NCBI GenBank assembly: GCA_963802745.1
Contig: CAWDKL010000071.1
Coordinates: forward strand, 186,001 to 250,000
Source of the DNA: JAJPKK01 sp963802745
Lineage (GTDB): Bacteria > Pseudomonadota > Alphaproteobacteria > Rhizobiales > Xanthobacteraceae
Length of the DNA: 64,000 nucleotides
Direction of reading: 5' to 3'
In this document: positions 45,945-54,844 of the stretch, piece by piece
Numbering within the stretch: position 1 is the first letter of the stretch
Layout: each line of letters starts with the position of its first letter
Notes under the pieces: model-generated
What the model was told of the DNA's origin: nothing
Seen by the model: the letters and a program-made list of their open reading frames with translations, nothing else
Database searches by the model: none
Program-made: the position numbers and the translations under genes

Positions 45945-46937
45945 ATGGCCAAGTCTCCTATCGACCTGATTATGGAAATCTCCCAGGGCTTCACGCTGTC
46001 GCGAACCCTGCATGTGGTGGCAGAACTCGGGATTTCCGACAAACTGGACGAAGCGCCCCGGAACGCCACGGAATTGGCAGCTGCCACCAGTACCGACCCG
46101 GAGGCCCTCTACAGGGCGCTTCGCCTGCTCGCGGCCTACGGCATTTTCAAGCTGAGTGATGGTGCTTGGACCCACACACCCGCCTCGCTCTTGCTGCGCT
46201 CCGATCATCCGCAATCCATGCGTTCGTTCGTGCGCATGTTCGAAATCCCCGCGCTATGGAATATCGGCGCCCACCTCGATTACTCGCTTCGCACGGGCCG
46301 TTCCGCCGCCGAGAAGGCGCTGCCGAACGGAGGCTTCTGGGGCTACCTCGCCGATAACCCTGAACACAGCCGTCTCTTCAACGGCGCCATGACGGGTAAG
46401 ACACATGGTCAGACCGCCGGTATCCTGGCGGCGTACGATTTTTCCAATTTCCATACCATCGCCGATATTGCCGGCGGGAACGGCCATCTGCTCCAGGCCG
46501 TGTTGGCGGCCACTCCGAATGCGGAAGGTATATTGTTCGACCTGCCGCACGTGATCCAACACACCTCGTCTGTGGCCTCCGATCGGTTGAAATTGCAGGC
46601 GGGCAACTTTTTCGAGGACAGCCTTCCTGTGTGCGATGCATACTTGATGATGCAGATCATCCACGATTGGAGGGACGAGGAATTGGACAAGATTCTCAAA
46701 GCAGTTCGGCGCGCCGCGCCCCCGCATGCCAAGCTCCTTCTTGTGGAGTGGTTGATGCCGGAAGATGGAACGCCTAGCTGGACCCTGTTCATGGATCTCA
46801 TCATGCTTATGACGCTTGGGGGTAAGGAACGAACCGAACAACAATTCAAGGATTTACTTGCCGGTGCCGGCTTCAGCCTGGATCGAGTGATCGATATTGG
46901 CTTCAACACGTTCATTCTTGAGGCGTCTGTGTGCTGA
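45945..46937 (+). CDS. SAM-dependent O-methyltransferase (AdoMet_MTase/COMT type)
   Basis: The 330-residue protein has a winged-helix dimerisation domain (~1-100: IMEISQGFTLSRTLHVVAEL, ELAAATSTDPEALYRALRLL) and a Rossmann methyltransferase domain: HTIADIAGGNGHLLQAVLAA (SAM motif I), GILFDLPHVI, AGNFFEDSLPVCDAYLMMQI, IHDWRDEELDKIL (catalytic His of the family) and LLLVEWLMPEDG. Plant-COMT-like bacterial members methylate hydroxyls of carotenoids, phenazines or polyketides; the substrate here is unknown. Intact gene in a decayed area. Confidence 0.87.
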   Translation: MAKSPIDLIMEISQGFTLSRTLHVVAELGISDKLDEAPRNATELAAATSTDPEALYRALRLLAAYGIFKLSDGAWTHTPASLLLRSDHPQSMRSFVRMFEIPALWNIGAHLDYSLRTGRSAAEKALPNGGFWGYLADNPEHSRLFNGAMTGKTHGQTAGILAAYDFSNFHTIADIAGGNGHLLQAVLAATPNAEGILFDLPHVIQHTSSVASDRLKLQAGNFFEDSLPVCDAYLMMQIIHDWRDEELDKILKAVRRAAPPHAKLLLVEWLMPEDGTPSWTLFMDLIMLMTLGGKERTEQQFKDLLAGAGFSLDRVIDIGFNTFILEASVC

Positions 46938-47165
46938 ACAGTTATTCAAAAGAAATTTCGCACCGCAAAAGCTTTGCATCAGCCACGGCAGCATCGGGTC
47001 ATTAGCGACCGAACGAGGCGGTCGGCGCCGTGTCCGATGTCACTCCGGAATTTTGTGCGCGGCTCGACGGATCAAGGGGCCAGATCCGGTCATTCCAAGG
47101 CGCTGTGCTATGCTTTGTCCGCGAGCTGCCTTCGCAGTCCGCCTTGACCACAAGGGGGTAGAATC

Positions 47166-47561
47166 ATGACGCGATGCGTCGCTTTTGCCTTTTTGGGCGT
47201 TCTTACACTGCCGGCTACCGCGAGTGCGCAACAGTCGAGACACAAATTCCTCTACCGTCCGGAACTGACGGTCGAGGGCGTGAAGGACCTTCAAAGGCGC
47301 ACCGCTGTGGGTCTCCGGGCGAACATCATCAAGGCCACAGAGTCGGTCGGCTGCAAGCAGGGATATTGGTACTTCGACCCTCTTAACAGCGTGGCCTTTG
47401 GTGGGGTCGATTGCCAAAGCGAAATGGCCCCGGCAGTGCTCGTCACTGCGGTAAATGCAGCGGGATTTGTCAAACTGTCATACTGGGCTGTGCTTACGGC
47501 GGAACAGATGGATGGACTCCTGTCCAAGTCGCCGAAGGTCCGGGCGCCGCAAAATCAATAA
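47166..47561 (+). CDS. Secreted protein of unknown function
   Basis: The 131-residue protein has a Sec signal (CVAFAFLGVLTLPATASAQQ, cut near residue 21). The mature part has LTVEGVKDLQRRTAVGLRAN, IIKATESVGCKQGYWYFDPL and VNAAGFVKLSYWAVLTAEQM with two Cys that could form a disulfide. The arrangement of a variable N-part and YWYFDPLNSVAFGGVDCQ resembles GYD-domain stress-type proteins, but this is uncertain. Confidence 0.65.
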   Translation: MTRCVAFAFLGVLTLPATASAQQSRHKFLYRPELTVEGVKDLQRRTAVGLRANIIKATESVGCKQGYWYFDPLNSVAFGGVDCQSEMAPAVLVTAVNAAGFVKLSYWAVLTAEQMDGLLSKSPKVRAPQNQ

Positions 47562-47675
47562 CCTCTGCTGCAATTGGGAACGTCGAAAATGTGGGTCCTT
47601 TTTTGCATCGTGAGAACCCGCCCTCCTGTCGGATGTAATGATCGGGGAAGGCCCGGCAATATTGATGCGTAGCTG

Positions 47676-48038
47676 GTGGGCGCGACCGGTCATAAGCCGC
47701 TGCACCAATCGATCTGCGACAACTATCGAACCCACAAGACCAAGGAGGTGCAAGCGTGGCTGGCGAAGCACCCACGCTTCAAACTGCACTTTATTCCGAC
47801 CTCATCGTCCTGGCTCAATCTTGTCGAGCGGTTGTTCGCCGAAATCACCCGCCAGCGCATCCGGCGCGGCGTGTTCAAGAGCGTGCCCGATCTCATCGCC
47901 GCCATCAACGCCTGGTTGGCCGAGCGCAACACCAAGCCAAAGCCCTTCAAGTGGACGGCCAAAGCCGACACCATCCTGCAGAAAAATGCCCGCGCTCGCC
48001 AAGTCCTGACCCAGGTAGCCGCGATGGGTACCAATTGA
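47676..48038 (+). mobile_element. IS630-family transposase, C-terminal remnant
   Basis: The frame reads ICDNYRTHKTKEVQAWLAKH, PRFKLHFIPTSSSWLNLVER and LFAEITRQRIRRGVFKSVPD, ending near 48038. This is the C-terminal half of a DDE_3 (IS630/Tc1-like) transposase with the second Asp (ICDNY) and the final acidic residue (WLNLVE). The N-terminal half with the first Asp is missing and no inverted repeats were identified. Inactive remnant. Confidence 0.82.
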
Positions 48039-48167
48039 ATGAGTCAGAACACTAGTATAACAAATGCAGAGCTACCAGCAGGGCCTTGCCGTAGTCCCAT
48101 AAATTGAAAGGTAGCGTTGGTGCCAGCGGCGGGCGATCATTCGGAGCATCAACTGGAGGAAAACGCT

Positions 48168-48629
48168 ATGAACAGGAGCTTGTTCGCATCGGCATTTCTG
48201 GCAGTGGTGTTTAGTGCCGGATTGGCTAGCGCCCAACAGTCCGGTACGGCGACGGAAGCGAAAGCCATGCTCGATCGCGCGGTTGTCGCGCTCAAAGCCA
48301 ACCAGGCCACGGCACTCGCCCAATTCAACGATAAGAACAATAAGCAGTTCCACGATCGAGACCTTTACGTTTTCTGCTATGATATGTCCGACGGCAAATT
48401 CACGGCGCACACAAATCCCGCCCTGATGGGCACGGACGTTCGCACCATAAAGGATAGGGACGACCCGCTCGGACAAAGAGGCTACGACATTTCTAAGGGT
48501 CTGCCGGAAGCAGGCCTCGGCATAAATGAGTATAACTTCCCGAAGCCCGGAACGACCGAATACGTCCCAAAGGTGTCCTTTGTGACGCGCGTCGGTGGCC
48601 AGGGTTGCGGCGTCGGCTACTATAAATAG
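48168..48629 (+). CDS. Secreted single-Cache-type domain protein
   Basis: ATG 48168 lies behind GGAGGAAAACGCT. The 153-residue protein has a Sec signal (RSLFASAFLAVVFSAGLASA) and a mature domain TATEAKAMLDRAVVALKANQ, ALAQFNDKNNKQFHDRDLYV, FCYDMSDGKFTAHTNPALMG and GYDISKGLPEAGLGINEYNF. The D-x-Y-V-F-C-x-D followed by A-H-x-N-P-x-L-x-G is typical of secreted small-ligand-binding Cache domains. Role unknown; partner sensor not visible. Confidence 0.75.
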   Translation: MNRSLFASAFLAVVFSAGLASAQQSGTATEAKAMLDRAVVALKANQATALAQFNDKNNKQFHDRDLYVFCYDMSDGKFTAHTNPALMGTDVRTIKDRDDPLGQRGYDISKGLPEAGLGINEYNFPKPGTTEYVPKVSFVTRVGGQGCGVGYYK

Positions 48630-49174
48630 TCGGCACGACCGCCTTCGAGACAAAATCAATCTGGAGGCAAGAGCGCGGCGGCGGTTTCGCAGGACGCCCG
48701 GTGTCGGAGTGCCGCCAACGGTGCTTGCCATCACCGGCGACGTTGCCGAGTAGCCGACGGTGGTCGGTCTACTAACCCTGCGCTAACCGCGCGTCGGCTG
48801 CGCCTTCGAACGATGTTCAGACCGGATCCTCGTCGGGCTTGCGGACGCACAAACGCTGAGCCGAAGTGCGGAGTCATAAGCCGCCGCGCTAATCGAGGGG
48901 CGATCGCGACAGCTGTTTTAAAGTACCGACGCGTCAGGGCACGGGATCTTCGCAGCCGGCCTGACGGTCACCAATGCCTGAGCGAAGCGCGGAGCTTCCC
49001 ATCGTCACCGACGATGAAAGATGCGGATATCCCGATATTGGAGATGGGGGCCGATTGTGAAGGCATCCGGCTTCACACCGGAGGGTTGAGAAGCTTGGTC
49101 GGTCCCTTTCCTGGGCACATACTCGGTTCCGAACTCGCCTCTGCCTTGGGATCGCCTTCATAGCGCCGGAAGAA
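48630..49174. other. No recognisable gene
   Basis: This 545-bp stretch has only low-quality open readings on both strands. No repeat, tRNA or domain was recognised. Confidence 0.4.
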
Positions 49175-50767
49175 ATGGAGATGTCAGTAGCACGACTGAA
49201 ACACTTCGGCTGGGGCCGTGAGGGCGAGGGCCTCTCAGCGGAAGAAGAAGCCTTCGTGATGGCGCGTATGGAAGCGCGCTTCGGCACCGCGCTAAAGGAA
49301 AGCGCGTGCGCGCCCCGCCTCGAAGATATCAGGCTCGAACCGCCTCGCGTCGCGGCGCCTTCCTCGCTCCCGTTCTGCACCAGCGAGCACTACGATCGGG
49401 TCGCACACACCTACGGCAAATCATACCCGGAGCTCGCCCGCGGCCTTGCACGCGATTATGCGAGCGCCCCGGACGTCGTCGCTTATCCGCGCAATGAGAC
49501 GGACGTAGAGGCTTTGCTCGACTGGGCCGGCGGCGCCGACGCGACCGTGACGCCGTTCGGCGGCGGGTCGAGCGTGTGCGGCGGCGTCGAACCAAAGCGC
49601 AACGGCCATAAGGGTGCAATCACGATCGACCTGCGACAAATGGGTAAGGTGAAGGAGATCGACAAGACATCGCGCGCCGCGCTGATCGAGGGCGGCACCT
49701 ACGGCCCGGCGCTCGAAACGCAGCTTCGTCCGCATGGGCTCACCTTGCGGCATTTCCCGCAGAGCTTCGAATATTCAACGCTCGGCGGATGGATTGCTAC
49801 GCGTGGCGGCGGCCACTTTGCGACGCTCTATACCCACATCGATGATTTCGTTAAATCGCTGCGCACCGTCACGCCGAGGGGCGTGATCGAAACCCGTCGC
49901 CTGCCCGGGTCCGGTGCGGGTCCGAGCCCGGATCGCCTAATGATAGGCTCGGAAGGAACTCTCGGCATCATCACACAGGCGTGGATGCGCTTGCAGGATC
50001 GCCCGAAATTCCGCGACGGCGGGGCCGTGCGTTTCGGCGATTTCTTTTCTGCAGCACGCGCGGTGCGGGCGATCTCGCAGGCCGGCCTCTATCCCTCCAA
50101 CTGCCGGATCCTTGATCCGTCCGAAGCCTACAACACTGGCGCAGCAGAGGGCTCGGTCGCTATCATGGTGCTGGGATTCGAGTCGGCCGACCACGATGTC
50201 GCGCCATGGATGAAGCGTGCGCGCGAGTGCTGCGCGGATCATGGTGGTATTCCTGAGGCGAGCGGCGCGGAGCCGCACCGTGAAGGCGCCGCCGGCCTCT
50301 GGCGCAACGCCTTCATCCGGATGCCCTACGCGATGGAACGACTGATCCTGCGCGCCGTGATCAACGATACGTTCGAGACCGCGATCACGTGGGAGCGCTT
50401 TGAACAATTCCACGATGCGATCACGGCCGCGACCCGGTCCGCGATCCGGGAGACGACCGGCCGCGACGGCCAAGTCACCTGCCGCTTCACGCATATCTAT
50501 CCCGACGGACCCGCGCCCTATTTCACGATCCACGCGCTCGGCGAGCCGGGAAAGCTCGGCGCGCAATGGTTTGCAATCAAGAGCGCGGCGCTCGACGCCG
50601 TCATTGCCAATGGCGGGACTGTCACCCACCATCACGCGGTCGGGCGCGATCACCGCCCATGGTATGATAAGCAGCGCCCGCCCTTGTTCGCCGAAGCGCT
50701 GCGGGCCGTGAAGAAAACACTCGACCCACAGGGCCTACTCAATCCCGGCGTTCTCATTGATCCATGA
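49175..50767 (+). CDS. FAD-linked oxidase, alkyldihydroxyacetonephosphate synthase-like
   Basis: The 530-residue protein is a VAO/PCMH-type flavoprotein. The FAD-binding part has VAYPRNETDVEALLDWAGGA, VTPFGGGSSVCGGVEP, EGGTYGPALETQLRPHGLTL and RLMIGSEGTLGIITQAWMRL. The C-terminal cap has FTHIYPDGPAPYFTI and GTVTHHHAVGRDHRPWYDKQ, the His-rich active-site motif of AGPS. AGPS makes ether lipids; bacterial relatives act on 2-hydroxy acids or alkyl glycerols, so the substrate is open. The start at 49175 has GGAAGAA upstream; Met 3 is an alternative. Confidence 0.85.
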   Translation: MEMSVARLKHFGWGREGEGLSAEEEAFVMARMEARFGTALKESACAPRLEDIRLEPPRVAAPSSLPFCTSEHYDRVAHTYGKSYPELARGLARDYASAPDVVAYPRNETDVEALLDWAGGADATVTPFGGGSSVCGGVEPKRNGHKGAITIDLRQMGKVKEIDKTSRAALIEGGTYGPALETQLRPHGLTLRHFPQSFEYSTLGGWIATRGGGHFATLYTHIDDFVKSLRTVTPRGVIETRRLPGSGAGPSPDRLMIGSEGTLGIITQAWMRLQDRPKFRDGGAVRFGDFFSAARAVRAISQAGLYPSNCRILDPSEAYNTGAAEGSVAIMVLGFESADHDVAPWMKRARECCADHGGIPEASGAEPHREGAAGLWRNAFIRMPYAMERLILRAVINDTFETAITWERFEQFHDAITAATRSAIRETTGRDGQVTCRFTHIYPDGPAPYFTIHALGEPGKLGAQWFAIKSAALDAVIANGGTVTHHHAVGRDHRPWYDKQRPPLFAEALRAVKKTLDPQGLLNPGVLIDP

Positions 50768-51097
50768 GGTTCCGCCGAACTGCAGATCGCTGCCGAGCCT
50801 GGATCAATGTCCAAGATGGGCGGCGAGCGCCGGATCGCCGGCGCCGTGTCCGGTGTCCCTTCGATCGCTCCAGAGATTTGTGCGCTGCACGATGGATCGG
50901 AGGGCCATCTTCAACGTTGACGGCCGATGAGGGCCCGATGGCAGCTCTATCGAAAGCCTCCACGACTTGCATGATCAGCGGCTGGCCGGCACCGCAGCCT
51001 CAGGTCAGCAGACGGATGACGCTCCCTTCCAAGCGCAGACGTAAAGGGTGTAGCTTCATGTGAGAGCTTCGGAACTCCAAGAAAAAGGGAGGGGAGA
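50768..51097. other. No gene; contains a diverged repeat
   Basis: No coding sequence is supported. Bases 50836-50906 resemble 47022-47089 (shared blocks CGGCGCCGTGTCCG and ATTTGTGCGC then CGA-GGATC), pointing to a duplicated remnant. A GAGGGGAGA ribosome site precedes the next gene. Confidence 0.4.
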
Positions 51098-52072
51098 ATG
51101 GCTTTGCAGTGGCGGGATTTTCTTTGCGTAGTGACACTGGCGGTCGCGACGCCCGCCTTTGGGCAAGCGGTGGTTCCCACGGATGCGCCAGCCAATAGCG
51201 GCAAGGAAAGAGCCGCATCCATCCCGGATTTCTCCGGCATGTGGGTCCACGGCTCCATCCCCGGCTTTGAGCCGCTACCGTCGGGGCCCACTTCGCTCGT
51301 CAATCGCTCGCGGCGCTCCATCGCACAACTGCTCCGGGATCTTGCCGTCAACTGGCCAGGCCCCCAGCAGCCGCCACGGCAAGACGTGAGCAACCTCCTT
51401 GAACTTGTCGGTGATTACGCCAATCCGATCTTGCAGCCTTGGGCCGCGGAGGTCGTGAAGAGGTTCGGCGAGATGTCGTTGGTCGGCGTGGGTTTTCCAA
51501 GCCCACGCAACCAGTGTTGGCCCGGAGGTGTGCCTTTTGTTTTTACGAGTGGCGCAATCCAGATCCTGCAGCAGCCGGACAAGATCGCCATCCTTTACAA
51601 CTACGATCATCAGGTCCGCCACGTGCGCTTGAACCAATCCCATCCCGCCCAGGTGACGCCGACCTGGTATGGCGATTCCGTGGGCCATTACGAAGGCGAC
51701 ACGCTGGTCATAGACACTTTGGGAATCAAGGTCGGCCCCTTTGCCACGGTGGATTGGTACGGCACGCCGCACACGGAAGCTTTGCACGTGGTCGAACGAT
51801 ATCGGCTCATCGATTACGAAGCGGCAAAAGAAGGTTGGGAACGGGACGCAAAAGAGAATTGGCGCGGCCAGCCAGCGCCGAACTACAGGGGCAACTACCT
51901 GCAGCTCCAATTCACGGTCAACGATGAAGGCGCCTTCACAACTCCATGGACCGCGACCATGACTTATGGGCGCGGCCGCGGCGACTGGGTGGAGGCGGTT
52001 TGTGCCGAAAACATCCAGTGGTACTCAGGAAAGGAGGCCGCCGTGCCGCGGGCGGATAAGCCGGATTTCTGA
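51098..52072 (+). CDS. Secreted protein of unknown function
   Basis: The 324-residue protein has a Sec signal (FLCVVTLAVATPAFGQA). The mature part starts SIPDFSGMWVHGSIPGFEPL and has VGFPSPRNQCWPGGVPFVFT, IAILYNYDHQVRHVRLNQSH, TPTWYGDSVGHYEGDTLVID and TVDWYGTPHTEALHVVERYR; the end is PRADKPDF. The DFSGxW opening and the GDSVGHYEGDTLVIDT block define a group of secreted proteins abundant in Bradyrhizobium-like and acidobacterial genomes, function unknown. A remnant of a paralogue lies at 45714. The GAGGGGAGA just upstream supports the start. Confidence 0.8.
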   Translation: MALQWRDFLCVVTLAVATPAFGQAVVPTDAPANSGKERAASIPDFSGMWVHGSIPGFEPLPSGPTSLVNRSRRSIAQLLRDLAVNWPGPQQPPRQDVSNLLELVGDYANPILQPWAAEVVKRFGEMSLVGVGFPSPRNQCWPGGVPFVFTSGAIQILQQPDKIAILYNYDHQVRHVRLNQSHPAQVTPTWYGDSVGHYEGDTLVIDTLGIKVGPFATVDWYGTPHTEALHVVERYRLIDYEAAKEGWERDAKENWRGQPAPNYRGNYLQLQFTVNDEGAFTTPWTATMTYGRGRGDWVEAVCAENIQWYSGKEAAVPRADKPDF

Positions 52073-52083
52073 CGGCGAACGGC

Positions 52084-53227
52084 CGCGAAGCACGTCAAGA
52101 CGTACCGCGACAGGCACGGCAAATGAGCGGCACTACTTTCTCAGGGCGGGTCAGGCGTCGGTCGCGCTGCCTGGTGCACTGGGATCACCCGCTTTCGTAA
52201 CAAAATACCACGCCGCGCTTGCGGGTGAGACCGCGCCGCCGATCGAAATAGCCGCGAAGAGGAGTCCGGCGGGCACGGTCGATCACGTCGTCAAGGGCTA
52301 TCTCGCCTCCGGGCCATTCGCTGCGCTTGCGGATGAAACCCGGCGCACCAGGCGCAATATCTTGGAGAACTTCGCCAAGGCGCACGGCGCAAAGCCGATC
52401 TACTACGCTGCGGCAGGCGGCAATCGCGTCATGCTCTTGACCCGTGAGCACATGCAAAAGATCGTCAACGAGAAGGCGAGTACGCCGTCGGGCCAGCGTA
52501 ATTTTCTGAATACCCTTCGCGCGATGTTCGGTTGGGCCATGGCGTGCGGTATGGTGCCGGATGATCCCACGATCGGCGTCAAGCGGGTGAAGATCGGCCG
52601 GATATCGTGCCTGGGAACAATGCCATGTAGACCAATTCATCGCCCGCCATCCGCCTCGGCACCAAGGCCTACCTCGGGCCAAGCTAATGCTCTTGCTGGA
52701 CACCGGCCAGCCAGCGGCGCGGCGATGTACATATCATGGGGCGTCAGCACGTCCACGACGGCATCTTGTGCTTGACGCAATCGAAGACCGGCGCGACGGT
52801 CGAGATACCGCTCACGGCGCGTCTTGCCGAAGCGATTGCGGCGCATCCATCGGGGCAGCTTGCATTCCTTGTGGCAGACAAGACCGGCGCGACCTTTACC
52901 AGGGCAGGCTTTGGAAATTGGTTCCGCGACCGCTGCAACGAAGCGGGCTTGCCCGGAGGCAAGGGCGGCTTCTCTGCTCACGGACTTCGCAAGACCCGCG
53001 CGACTATGCTCGCGGACGCTGGTAAGACTGAACACCAAATCGCGGCTGTCACGGGTCACAAATCGATCGCCGAAGTGTAGCGGTACACCCGCAGTACAAA
53101 CAGAAAGAGGCTCGCGGCGGAAGCTATGGCGGGCGCGGTCGCGTACAAAAAGAGGCAAAAACTGTCTAACCCATGGGATCAGGTTAGACAGCAGGCCGAA
53201 AACTTCCGTGGTTTCAACGGTTTATGA
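52084..53227 (+). pseudogene. Tyrosine-type phage/island integrase, multiply disabled
   Basis: Several frames in series rebuild an integrase: KHVKTYRDRHGK, ERHYFLRAGQASVALPGALG, ARRTRRNILENFAKAHG (core-binding), then HDGILCLTQSKTGATVEIPL, and FSAHGLRKTRATMLADAGKT, EHQIAAVTGHKSIAEV. HGLRKTRA and GHKS hold the family's His, Arg and His residues. A TAG follows AEV, and the catalytic Tyr (RYTR) and the basic tail (KLSNPWDQVRQQAENFRGFN) lie beyond it, ending at 53227. Frameshifts near 52133, 52600 and 52730 add damage. It ends 7 bp from the tRNA, the classic position of an island integrase. Confidence 0.85.
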
Positions 53228-53233
53228 TTTCAT

Positions 53234-53309
53234 TGGTGGGCCCGGGAGGACTCGAACCTCCAACCAAGCGGTTATGAGCCGCTAGCTCTGACCATTGAGC
53301 TACGGGCCC
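53234..53309 (-). tRNA. tRNA with CAT anticodon (probably Ile2; possibly Met)
   Basis: Read on the minus strand: acceptor GGGCCCG/CGGGCCC (7 bp), D-arm AGCTCAATGGTCAGAGCT, anticodon stem AGCGG/CCGCT with loop CTCATAA (anticodon CAT), variable loop, T-arm GGAGG TTCGAGT CCTCC, discriminator A and encoded CCA. Total 76 nt. The sequence is nearer to the lysidine-modified isoleucine tRNA than to elongator Met, but the anticodon alone does not decide. Its 3' end faces the integrase remnant. Confidence 0.9.
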
Positions 53310-53529
53310 CTGGCAATGTCCTTACACCATATTTAGCAAAAGTGGGCACCGATTGCGACCACCGCGGCAGGCTGCCGCCGCTCGTGCATGATGTACCGGA
53401 GTGCGGTGGCATCCGAACCAATTTATCATCCGGGTGCACGGAGGCCCGGACCGGTGACCGCCGATGCGTTCGCGCGCGGCTTATCCGGCCACCCTGGTCT
53501 CACCGGACGAGCGTGATTGCACACCTCCT

Positions 53530-54496
53530 TCACATCCGCAGCAGGCGCCGCGCGTTGCCGCTGAAAATCTTCGCCTTGTCCTCGTCGCAGATCGGCGCGG
53601 CGCCGAGCCATTGCGTGGCGGGCGGGTTTTCCACGAACGGCCAATCGACTGCGAACAGGATGCGGTCCACCCCCATCTCCATGATGCAGCACAGCAGCGC
53701 CGGATTGGAGAAATTGCCGCTCGTGGTGATATAGAAATTGTTGCAAAATACCTTCCGGAAGCTCAGCGATTGCTGTCCCGGACGCGCCAGCGCCTGGTCG
53801 ATGCGCCACACCATGAACGGCAGCGTTTCGCCCAAATGGCCGAGGATGATTTTTAGGCGCGGATGGGCGTCGAATACGCCGCTCAGCACCATGCGGATCG
53901 CCGCCGTTGCGGTTTCCACCGTGAAGCCCCAGGCCGGGCGCACCACCATGGGAAACTGCTTCACATAGTCGGCGTAATAGGCCTCCGTCACCGCTGCATG
54001 CGGCAGCGACGGATGCAGGTAGATCGGCACGTCGAGGGCTTCGGCACGCGCATAGATCGGCCAGAACCGGCGGTCATCGGGGAATTTGCCGTGGGCCAGG
54101 CCGTGGATCATGGCGCCCTTGAAGCCGAGCATGATGACACAGCGTTCCAATTCATCGGCGGCCGCTTCCGGGTCGGCCGTCGGCAATGCCGCGAAGCCGG
54201 CGAACCGGGTCGGATGCGCGGCGATTGCCGCATGCAGCCGGTCGTTGACACGCCGGGTCAGCGGCACCGCGATATCGGCGGCAATCCGCTGTGCCGACGG
54301 CGCGCCGTGGGACAGCACTTGGATATCGATGCCGGCCTCATCCATCTCGCGGATACGCAAAGCTGCCGAGATCGTCGAGGCGGCGTCGCGTGTCGCCCGG
54401 AAAGCCGGCCTCGATGCCGGTGAAATGCGACGCCATTTCGCCGTCCCAATAGTGCTCCTCGATGGCGATGACCGGACATTTCGGCTTCTGCAGCAT
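53530..54496 (-). pseudogene. Amidohydrolase family protein (ACMSD-like), one-base frameshift
   Basis: The protein begins at ATG 54496 (LQKPKCPVIAIEEHYWDGEM, ASHFTGIEAGF) and loses frame near 54357, where one extra T (AGCTTTGCG for AGCTTGCG) precedes LRIREMDEAGIDIQVLSHGA. The main frame continues to 53530 with FAGFAALPTADPEAAADELE, VPIYLHPSLPHAAVTEAYYA, LKIILGHLGETLPFMVWRID and RILFAVDWPF. The His in YLHP and LGHLGE and the Asp in VDWPF are metal/catalytic residues of the ACMSD/gamma-resorcylate decarboxylase branch, so decarboxylation or hydrolysis of an aromatic acid is plausible. One repaired base gives ~322 residues. Confidence 0.82.
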
Positions 54497-54844
54497 GCCC
54501 CCGACCCTATTTCCCCACGCGCAATCGCGATGGCGGCCCCTCGTATCGATGGCGACGGTCTACCGTCAAGGCCGCAGATGTCTCCCCGGCGACGGTAACA
54601 GGAGCACGGTTTGTGCGGTCACAGCCCTGCTGTATGAGGCTTTTCCGGCGCGTAACGCAGGCACAGCCGCTGCAACTGTATCGACCCCGTTCGGCGCCAT
54701 TCCGGACTCGGCTGAAAGCCGACAGCGCGGAAACCATGACCTCGCTTCGTTGCGCCCCGGAAGACAACCCGTAGACGCTGACTGAAATCGTCGCGCGAGA
54801 CCGGGAAGCCGCCATCGGCGGCGAAACGACTGCCGCGACAAAAA
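54497..54844. other. No recognisable gene
   Basis: Nothing is supported on either strand between the amidohydrolase start and the end of the TctC-like gene. Confidence 0.4.
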
